A stretch of 11,686 nucleotides of DNA from Anaerolineales bacterium. GTDB lineage: Bacteria; Chloroflexota; Anaerolineae; 4572-78; J111. Shown here piece by piece: positions 6,221-11,686 of the stretch. Location of the stretch: positions 1 to 11,686 of the forward strand of contig JAAUSP010000204.1 in assembly GCA_012032575.1 (NCBI GenBank), given 5' to 3'. The notes under the pieces are model-generated. The model saw nothing but the letters and a program-made list of their open reading frames with translations. It was not told the DNA's origin and did not search any database. Numbering within the stretch: position 1 is the stretch's first letter; each line of letters begins with the position of its first letter. A program made the translations under genes and the position numbers.

Positions 6221-6288
6221 TAGACAAGATTTACAAGATTCACAGGATTAAATTTTAAAAATCTTGTTAATCCTGTTAATCCTGTCTA
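6221..6288. repeat. Palindrome of inverted tandem 9-mers
   Basis: The left arm has three tandem 9-mers of the form NACARGATT (6223-6249). The right arm has three of the form AATCYTGTY (6260-6286). The arms are inverted relative to each other: 24 of 29 positions are complementary between 6221-6249 and 6260-6288, around a 10-nt loop AAATTTTAAA. It lies between the creatininase-family gene and rhaB. The remaining parts of the 6117-6351 gap show only the rhaB ribosome binding site. The pattern resembles dispersed intergenic repeats of environmental bacteria; its effect on readthrough into rhaB is unknown. Confidence 0.75.
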
Positions 6289-6351
6289 TAACCCCTTTTG
6301 GTTCCGGCTTGTCCGGGTTAGCCTCGGCGATTCTTCACCTGGCGGTTTACC

Positions 6352-7044
6352 TCATTCATGACCTACTTCCAAAAATCTCCGCACCCGGCCGGCCAGCCGC
6401 TGGACAATGGCTTCGATGATCCTGGCCCCCAGTTCCGGCTGGGCAGTTTGGCGCGGGTCTTCGCCCAGAATACCGCCAGCCGCGCCGGCAGTCTGGTCGT
6501 CCAGGCGAGTCAGGTCAACCAGTTCGGGCCGCAAATGTCGCAATATTGCCGTTTCCCATTTGGCGGCGTGGTCGCCCCGGTAGCCCAAATCCGTGACCAG
6601 ATCGTATTCGGGGATAATCCAGACGCGGGTTTGGCGCTGCGTTTGCCAGATGGTGAAAAGATTGGCCGCTTCCACCAGGGCGGCGATATGCGGCGGGCCG
6701 TAATGCCCGCTGAGAACGACTACCAGTTTGAAGCCCACATCGGAAAGCTGTTCCAGGTACTCGGTCAGCAGTTGTATCACCGTTTCGCGCTTGAATTCCA
6801 GGGTTAACGGAAAACCGCCATGACTGGGCAGCTTGAGGGTATCGTAGCCGCACCAGACCGGCGGCAAAACCACTCCGCCTGCTTCAGCCGCCACCCGTTT
6901 CAGGATGCCGTGCGCCTTCAACCCATCATTGCCCAGGGCCATATGATGGCCATGCCATTCCAGTGCCCCCCAGGGTAAATAGGCTACCGGCGTTTGCTGC
7001 AAAATCTGATTAAATTCGGCCGGCAAGAGTTCTTCGTATTGCAT
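6352..7044 (-). CDS. Creatininase-family metallohydrolase
   Basis: A 230-residue member of the creatininase (creatinine amidohydrolase/MftE-like) family, binuclear-metal hydrolases of amide and lactam-type bonds. Putative metal ligands are visible: Glu29 and His31 in WGALEWHGHHM, Asp40 in LGNDGL, His114 in LSGHYGPPH, and the HAAKWET segment with His159 and Glu164. The LSGHYGP site deviates from the frequent NGHGGN of the family and from the NGHYEN of creatininase itself. The ATG at 7044 has a GAGAGG-like site upstream and lies 9 bp after rhaM, so it is cotranscribed with the rhamnose genes. It has no standard place in rhamnose breakdown. A role on an amide, lactone or sugar derivative is possible, but nothing in the sequence decides it. 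Length is close to family norm. Confidence 0.85.
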   Translation of the reverse strand: MQYEELLPAEFNQILQQTPVAYLPWGALEWHGHHMALGNDGLKAHGILKRVAAEAGGVVLPPVWCGYDTLKLPSHGGFPLTLEFKRETVIQLLTEYLEQLSDVGFKLVVVLSGHYGPPHIAALVEAANLFTIWQTQRQTRVWIIPEYDLVTDLGYRGDHAAKWETAILRHLRPELVDLTRLDDQTAGAAGGILGEDPRQTAQPELGARIIEAIVQRLAGRVRRFLEVGHE

Positions 7045-7053
7045 CGCTGCCTC

Positions 7054-7377
7054 TCAGGGGCAATAGAAGACCGACTCCAGTTCCATAAATTGGATGCCGC
7101 TGCCTTCCGCCGCCTCCGGCAAAACCCAAACGGTCACCTCTTCATCCCATTTTTTCTTTATATCGGTTTGGGCCAGAATATTGAGGGCCTGGTAAGGATC
7201 GTCACCGTCAATTTCCATGTAGGCGAATACGCGGGTGCCGAACGCAAAAATACTGTAGTTGTGAATCCCCACCGCCTGAATCGCTTCGATCAATTCCGGC
7301 CAGGGATTGAGATGAATCGCTTTGTATTCTTCCCAGTGGGCAGGGTCAACCTGCCAGGTCATGCCGACTCGTTTCAT
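7054..7377 (-). CDS. rhaM: L-rhamnose mutarotase
   Basis: A 107-residue protein of the RhaM family (dimeric ferredoxin-like alpha/beta barrel) that interconverts the alpha and beta anomers of L-rhamnose, supplying the form used by the isomerase. Start at 7377 (MKRVGMTWQVDP) because AAGGAG (plus-strand CTCCTT at 7386-7391) lies 8 nt upstream; the frame is open further upstream but that part overlaps rhaI. Tyr18, His22 and WPE at 26-28 align position for position with E. coli RhaM, and the C-terminus ELESVFYCP matches the family ending ELQEVFYLP. It follows rhaI by 16 bp. It is clearly different from the second copy at 4295-4623, so this is not a recent duplication. Confidence 0.9.
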   Translation of the reverse strand: MKRVGMTWQVDPAHWEEYKAIHLNPWPELIEAIQAVGIHNYSIFAFGTRVFAYMEIDGDDPYQALNILAQTDIKKKWDEEVTVWVLPEAAEGSGIQFMELESVFYCP

Positions 7378-7393
7378 CCTGTCATCTCCTTTA

Positions 7394-8633
7394 TCAGCCG
7401 CCCAGTGTCCCGGAGCCAGCGCCGGCTCGCTCGGCAGCGATTTTTTGCTCATATCCGCTGGCCCGATACGCCAGAATCGGATCAGGCTCGCGGCCCATTT
7501 CCACCCGAACCTGCTTCAGCAGAGGCTGCACATCGGTGTCAAAGGCGTCCATAATGATGCGATTGGCTAAAATAATATCGCCTGCGGCCTGGGCGTCGTA
7601 GAGTTTTGGCCGGTCTACCAGCATGGCTTTGGCAAAGGCGGTCTGGGTGTTCATCACCGATTGGATAATCCCTTGAATACTGGGTTCGACATTGTGCGAT
7701 TGGTCCAGCATATAGACCACCTGATTGGCCGTGGCGGCAGTAGCGGGGTTGTGCCTGGCGTCTTCAATCTGGTCAAAAATCAGGAACAACTCCAATGGAT
7801 TGATGGTGCCTGCCATCAAATCGTCATCGCCGTATTTGCGGTTGTTCAGGTGGAAGCCGCCCAACTTGCCCTCGTCAATCAAAATGGCAATGATGTGTTC
7901 AATGTTGACTCCTTGGGCGTGATGCCCTAAATCAACCAGAACCTTGGCCTGCGGCCCCAATTTGGAACAGATCAGGAATGACATGCCCCAATCCATCAAA
8001 TCGGTGGTGTAAAAGCCCGGCTCAAAGAATTTGTACTCGATGGCCAGAGTCATATCCGGGTCCATCGCGTCGTACAGCGCCTTGAAGCCCTCAAACATGC
8101 GCTGTTTGCGGCTGCGCAGATGATCCTGGCCCGGATAGTTGGTGCCGTCAGCCAGCCACATGCCGATCACCTTCGACCCCATCTCGCGGGTGATGCGGAC
8201 GCAGTCAATACAGTGGTCAATGGTAGACCGGCGGACGCCCTCATCGGGGCTGCAAATGCTGCCCAGCTTGAACTGTTGGCCCATGAAGGTATTCGGGTGG
8301 ACCGTGCCGATTTTGAGGCCGCGCTCCAGGGCATAATCCCGCACCGGCTCGTAGCGGCCATCGTCGGTCACATCCCACAACACGTGGCTGGCCATGACCG
8401 GACAGACGCCAACCACACGCTGAATCTCAACGCAGTCGTCTATTTTGTCCCAAATGTGGCGAGCCGCCCCGGCCTCTTTGAACACGCCGTAGCGCGTACC
8501 CGAGTTGCCCACCGCCCAGGAAGGCAGTTCGATTACCTGCGTTTTGAGCGCGGCCTTCACCCCGGCCACGTCAATGCCTTTGTCGCTTAAAACATTTCGC
8601 CAGCATTTCAAATTGTTTTTCCCAGGTTTCCAT
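7394..8633 (-). CDS. rhaI: L-rhamnose isomerase, frameshift near start
   Basis: Cytoplasmic TIM-barrel isomerase converting L-rhamnose to L-rhamnulose, of the Pseudomonas stutzeri RhaI type, not E. coli RhaA. Metal-binding motifs are intact: the Glu of LAIEYKFFEP, the Asp and His of VDLGHHA, the His of GGFHLNNRKYGDDDL with its Asp cluster, and the Asp of YMLDQSHN. Substrate-side PSWAVGNSGTRY is near the N-terminus. The natural start is ATG 8633, with AGGAG at 8641-8645, giving METWEKQFEMLA. That frame ends shortly, and the family sequence resumes one base further at NVLSDKGIDVAGV. Dropping one A of the run at 8595-8597 gives a continuous 412-residue protein. The alternative open frame back to 8704 encodes non-homologous sequence and lacks a ribosome binding site. 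The permease lies about 80 bp upstream. Confidence 0.92.
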
Positions 8634-8640
8634 GGTAATG

Positions 8641-8645
8641 CTCCT
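8641..8645 (-). promoter_or_regulatory. Ribosome binding site fixing the rhaI start
   Basis: AGGAG on the minus strand lies 7 nt before ATG 8633. It supports that ATG as the true start although it is out of frame with the main isomerase reading frame, which is the basis for calling a frame disruption at 8595-8597. Confidence 0.7.
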
Positions 8646-8716
8646 ATGAGAATAAAGATGCGATGACGCGGGAGGCGAAAACGCGAAGACTCTCCTCGCC
8701 TCACCTTTACGGCGGT

Positions 8717-9745
8717 TCAGCTACCCCGCGCCCGGATTCTGATCTGGTCTACCCCGACGGCGATGAGCAGCACCAGGCCGCGCACCACCATCTGGTTATA
8801 TTCGGTCACGTTCAAGATAATCAGGCCGTTGCTCAACACACCCATAATGAATACGCCCAGAATAACCCCAAACAGACTGCCCGCGCCCCCGGCAATGCTG
8901 ACCCCGCCCAATACTACGGCGGTGATCACTTCCAGCTCAAAGCCGACCCCCAAACTGGGCTGGCCCGAATTGACCCGGCCCATCACAATCATGCCGGCGA
9001 TGCCGGTCAGCAGGCCGGCTACCGTGTAAACCAACAACTGGATTCGTTCCACCTTGATGCCGGACAGCCGGGCGGTTTCGAGGTTGCCGCCGATAGCGTA
9101 GATGTAGCGGCCAAAGTAGGTGCGATAAAGAAAAACATAGCCCAAAATAAAGATAATCACCATAATGATCACCGGCACCGGCACGCCGAGCACGTAGCCC
9201 TTGCCGATGGCCTGCACCCCCTCGGTAAATCCGAAGAAAGGTTCTTTGGGAAAGCCAAAAACAGGCAGCCCGCCGGTGAGGGTAAAGCCGATGCCGCGAA
9301 TAATGGTCAAAGTGCCCAGGGTGGTAATCAGCGCCGGGATGCGCAGTTTGGTCACAATCAACCCGTTGATCAGCCCGGCCAGGGTTCCCGCCAGCACGCC
9401 GGCCAGCAGGCCCACCATGGGGGGATACCCGGCTTCGATCATGATTTTGGCCGCGATGACCCCACTGAAAGCCAGCACCGACCCCACCGACAGATCAATC
9501 CCGCCGATCAGCAGGACCAGCGTGGCCCCAACGGCGGCAATACCGGTGAAAGAAACCTGCCGGACCACATTGAGCAGGTTTGCGCCGGTCAAGAAAGCTT
9601 CGGTGGTGAAGTGAAAAAAGATAAACAAGACAATCAACACCAGGGCCAGACTTGAAGTTTGCCCGGCGTCGGAGAAAAATCGGCCCAGGCCGCGCTCACC
9701 GCGATCTTTACCTTTTGCGGTTGGGGTTGTTTCCGTTACTTGCAT
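8717..9745 (-). CDS. Sugar ABC transporter permease (RbsC family)
   Basis: Integral membrane subunit of a carbohydrate importer of the ribose/rhamnose/xylose class (BPD_transp_2). About 342 residues, with a cytoplasmic N-terminus of roughly 30 polar residues and then 8-10 hydrophobic spans. The family marker GGIDLSVGSVLAFSGV is near residue 85, and VLGGVSIAGGAGSLFG with the EAA-like coupling region is near 280. GGAGG at 9755-9759 is 9 nt from ATG 9745 but only 3 nt from an in-frame ATG at 9751, so 9745 is preferred; the difference is two residues. It lies between the ATPase and rhaI and appears to be the only permease in the operon, suggesting a homodimer. The rhamnose substrate is inferred from neighbours. 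Confidence 0.92.
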   Translation of the reverse strand: MQVTETTPTAKGKDRGERGLGRFFSDAGQTSSLALVLIVLFIFFHFTTEAFLTGANLLNVVRQVSFTGIAAVGATLVLLIGGIDLSVGSVLAFSGVIAAKIMIEAGYPPMVGLLAGVLAGTLAGLINGLIVTKLRIPALITTLGTLTIIRGIGFTLTGGLPVFGFPKEPFFGFTEGVQAIGKGYVLGVPVPVIIMVIIFILGYVFLYRTYFGRYIYAIGGNLETARLSGIKVERIQLLVYTVAGLLTGIAGMIVMGRVNSGQPSLGVGFELEVITAVVLGGVSIAGGAGSLFGVILGVFIMGVLSNGLIILNVTEYNQMVVRGLVLLIAVGVDQIRIRARGS

Positions 9746-9794
9746 CTCCATGAACCTCCATCCAGAATTCGGCCATAGCTCCGAACCCGGATTA

Positions 9795-11294
9795 TTATAT
9801 CACCGCCGCTTCGCGACCTGCGGCCAGGCTCAACAGTTTTTCCTCGGTTGCTTCGGCCCGGGCAAACTCACCCATCAGCCGGCCGGCCCGCATAACCAAA
9901 ATTCTATCCGACATGCCCAACAACTCCGGCAGCTCCGACGAAATCATCAAAATGGCTTTTCCCTCGCGGCACAGTTCGACCATCAACTCGTAAATTTCGT
10001 GTTTGGCCCCTACGTCAATGCCTCGGGTCGGCTCGTCGAACAGGATAACATCGGCCTGGCGGGCCAGCAATTTAGCCAGCACCACTTTTTGCTGGGTGCC
10101 GCCGCTTAAGTTGCGCGCCTCTTCGCGGGGAACGTGGGCCTGCATTCTAAGTTTAGCCTGAAACTGTTTGACCACGCCATCTTCCTGGTTGAGCCGGATA
10201 AAACTCTGGCTGGACAGGGTTTCGATGGCGCTCAGGGTCATATTCTGGCTGGAGCGCATAGACAGGATCAAGCCCTGGCCCTTGCGATCTTCCGGCACCA
10301 GCCCCAACCCGTGCGCGACTGCCTCGGCGGGGCTGCTAATGTGGAGCGGCCGGCCGCGCAGATGGACCTCGCCCCCGCGCCGGGGTTTGGCCCCGAACAG
10401 GGTCAGGGCCACGTCGGTTCGGCCCGCACCGATCAGGGCGTACATGCCCAGGATTTCGCCCCGGTGCAGCTCAAATGACACATCCCGAAAGACCCGGCCA
10501 TCCGAGAGCTGCCGGACGGACAACAATACCTCCGGCTGGGGCGGCGCTTTTTTGGGGTAATCCCCAATCTCCCGGCCCACCATAAACCGGATCAAAGCCG
10601 GTTCGTTGGTGTCAGCCACTTCCAGGGTGGTCACGTGGTGGCCATCGCGCAGCACGCTGACCCGGTCACACAGTTCGAAAATCTCTTCCAGCCGGTGCGA
10701 GATATAAATAACCGTCACCCCGCGCTCTTTCAATTGGCGGGTCAGGCCGAAAAGCGTCCTGACTTCGTCCAGGGTCAAACTGGCTGTCGGCTCGTCCATG
10801 ATCAGCAGCTTGACCTCCTGGGAAATGGCCTTGATGATCTCCACAATTTGCTGTTCAGCAATACTCAGACTCTTGACCGGCGCGCGCGGATCAAGATTGA
10901 CCTGCCACTCGTCAATCAGCTTGCGGGCGGCATTTTCGGCCTGCCGGTCGTTGATAAACATCCCCTGCCTGAATTCGCGCCCCAGGAAGATGTTGGCGGC
11001 GATGCTCAGGCCCGGCACCAGGTTAAACTCCTGATAAATCACCCCGATCCCTTTGGCAATGGCCGTTTCCGGCGTCAGTTCGCTAAAAGTTTCGCCGTCA
11101 AATTGGATTGAACCCGCAGTCGGGGCGACCGCGCCGGACAGCATCTTGATCAGGGTGGATTTGCCCGCCCCATTTTCGCCGACGATGGCATGCACTTCGC
11201 CCCGCCGGATGGCTAAATCCACGTGGTCAACCGCCAGGGTGCCGGGGTAGCGCTTGGTGATGCCGTTGAGTTGCAAGATTGTATCTGTTTCCAT
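9795..11294 (-). CDS. Sugar ABC transporter ATPase, two cassettes (RbsA/MglA type)
   Basis: Energises the sugar importer. 499 residues, the usual size, with two tandem nucleotide-binding domains. Cassette 1: Walker A GENGAGKS (39-46), Q-loop in IYQEFNLVPGLS, degenerate signature LSIAEQQ, Walker B LLIMDEPTASL. Cassette 2: degenerate Walker A (ALIGAGRTD), as is normal for this family's second half, but intact signature NLSGGTQQK and Walker B VILFDEPTRGID. The start at 11294 (METDTILQLNGITKRYPG) has GAGG 6 nt upstream. The frame is open to 11429, but that stretch is non-homologous and coincides with a palindromic repeat. It lies downstream of the binding protein and 49 bp before the permease start. 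Confidence 0.93.
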   Translation of the reverse strand: METDTILQLNGITKRYPGTLAVDHVDLAIRRGEVHAIVGENGAGKSTLIKMLSGAVAPTAGSIQFDGETFSELTPETAIAKGIGVIYQEFNLVPGLSIAANIFLGREFRQGMFINDRQAENAARKLIDEWQVNLDPRAPVKSLSIAEQQIVEIIKAISQEVKLLIMDEPTASLTLDEVRTLFGLTRQLKERGVTVIYISHRLEEIFELCDRVSVLRDGHHVTTLEVADTNEPALIRFMVGREIGDYPKKAPPQPEVLLSVRQLSDGRVFRDVSFELHRGEILGMYALIGAGRTDVALTLFGAKPRRGGEVHLRGRPLHISSPAEAVAHGLGLVPEDRKGQGLILSMRSSQNMTLSAIETLSSQSFIRLNQEDGVVKQFQAKLRMQAHVPREEARNLSGGTQQKVVLAKLLARQADVILFDEPTRGIDVGAKHEIYELMVELCREGKAILMISSELPELLGMSDRILVMRAGRLMGEFARAEATEEKLLSLAAGREAAVI

Positions 11295-11345
11295 CGCCCG
11301 CCTCGACTGCTGGTTTGGGAAAGGTTGTGGTTCAGGTGAAAAATC

Positions 11346-11420
11346 ACCCTTCGATCTATTTTCCGGTCCAGGCATCCTGAGTAGCCCGTTAGGGGCGTAT
11401 CGAAGGGTACCTGGACCGGA
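11346..11420. repeat. Interleaved inverted-repeat element
   Basis: Two inverted repeats are interlocked. A is ACCCTTCGAT (11346-11355) with its exact complement at 11399-11408. B is TCCGGTCCAGG (11362-11372) with its exact complement at 11410-11420. The order A-B-A'-B' means the stems cannot nest: they form a pseudoknot or alternate. A small GCCC/GGGC hairpin (11384-11396) lies between. The element occupies the 140-bp gap between the binding-protein stop (11435) and the ATPase start (11294). It could be a dispersed repeat that also protects or attenuates the mRNA downstream of the binding-protein gene (inference). Confidence 0.75.
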
Positions 11421-11434
11421 GGGTGGCAATTTGG

Positions 11435-11686
11435 TTATTTAAGAAAATCCTCTACATTCGAGGCATTCACCGGCGCTAATTGAATCGCGCTGATTTTCTC
11501 ATAAGGCTTCCCGGCAATCGCCAGAGCCAGGGTGCGGACGGTGAGTGCGCCCATTTCTTTGGGCTGCTGGTCAACGGTGGCCTGGTAAGAGCCGCCATCT
11601 TTGATCGCCGCCAGCGCCTCGTCGGTGGCGTCAATCCCGCCGACAAAGAAGGTGTTGGGGTCATCTTTACCTGCGGCTACCACGGC
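11435..11686 (-). CDS. Sugar-binding protein of ABC transporter, C-terminal part
   Basis: Only the last 83 residues are in the window; the gene runs off the right edge. The visible part reads as the C-terminal lobe of a periplasmic-binding-protein type 1 (Peripla_BP_4) sugar receptor: FFVGGIDATDEALAAIK, then GGSYQATVDQQPKEMG, the hinge-proximal segment typical of RbsB-like and rhamnose-binding proteins, and a final NVEDFLK. The internal GTG near the edge is not a start. In the intact protein a signal or lipoprotein leader would be expected upstream of the window. It is the first visible gene of the operon and delivers the sugar to the permease/ATPase encoded next. Confidence 0.88.
   Translation of the reverse strand, partial: AVVAAGKDDPNTFFVGGIDATDEALAAIKDGGSYQATVDQQPKEMGALTVRTLALAIAGKPYEKISAIQLAPVNASNVEDFLK

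Noticed and set aside
6117..6351. Riboswitch or leader RNA before rhaB
   Set aside because: The gap is mid-operon and its only structure is a 9-mer-based palindrome; no known riboswitch core was recognised.
8634..8704. N-terminal extension of rhaI to 8704
   Set aside because: The added residues are unlike any RhaI N-terminus, and the ribosome binding site lies at 8641-8645, inside this stretch; explained by a frame disruption instead.
8663..9655. Long plus-strand open frame (330 codons) opposite the permease
   Set aside because: Its product is a low-complexity His/Gln/Asn/Asp-rich sequence with no family resemblance, and it is antisense to a clear RbsC-type permease; a codon-bias shadow.
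11295..11429. N-terminal extension of the ABC ATPase to 11429
   Set aside because: The family starts at METDTILQLNG, and the extension covers the palindromic repeat.

Overview
The window looks like a piece of an environmental bacterial genome, GC-moderate to GC-rich by eye, possibly a Chloroflexota (Anaerolineae-like) lineage. That placement is a weak inference from gene style and from the intergenic palindromic repeats; nothing here proves it.

Right two thirds (about 2876-11686, all on the minus strand, transcribed right to left): an L-rhamnose uptake and catabolism operon. In order of transcription: the C-terminal end of a sugar-binding protein (cut by the window edge), a two-cassette sugar ABC ATPase, one RbsC-type permease, L-rhamnose isomerase (rhaI, Pseudomonas stutzeri type), L-rhamnose mutarotase (rhaM), a creatininase-family metallohydrolase, rhamnulokinase (rhaB), a second rhaM, an alpha/beta hydrolase and a maltose/galactoside-type O-acetyltransferase. 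Together these import rhamnose, interconvert its anomers, isomerise it to rhamnulose and phosphorylate it to rhamnulose-1-phosphate. The aldolase step (RhaD or RhaE type), the regulator and the main promoter are not in the window. Four genes carry single-base frame disruptions as written (rhaI near its start, rhaB, the second rhaM, the hydrolase). The pattern fits either consensus sequencing errors or a decaying operon.

Left third (1-2606): a decayed class I glutamine amidotransferase (plus) whose catalytic middle is deleted; an ECF sigma factor followed by a small soluble zinc-finger anti-sigma protein (minus), with a good sigma-70-like promoter; a divergent 68-residue TM2-like membrane protein (plus) ending at a strong bidirectional terminator; and a 176-residue protein of unknown function converging on it (minus).

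Four intergenic palindromic elements stand out: a three-armed one at 8-71, a perfect 17-bp inverted repeat at 2639-2691, a palindrome built from three inverted tandem 9-mers per arm at 6221-6288, and an interleaved (ABA'B') inverted-repeat element at 11346-11420 between the binding-protein and ATPase genes. I saw no tRNA, rRNA, CRISPR array, transposase or phage gene. I did not find a clearly new multi-gene system; the most unusual points are the creatininase-family gene inside the rhamnose operon and the interleaved repeat.
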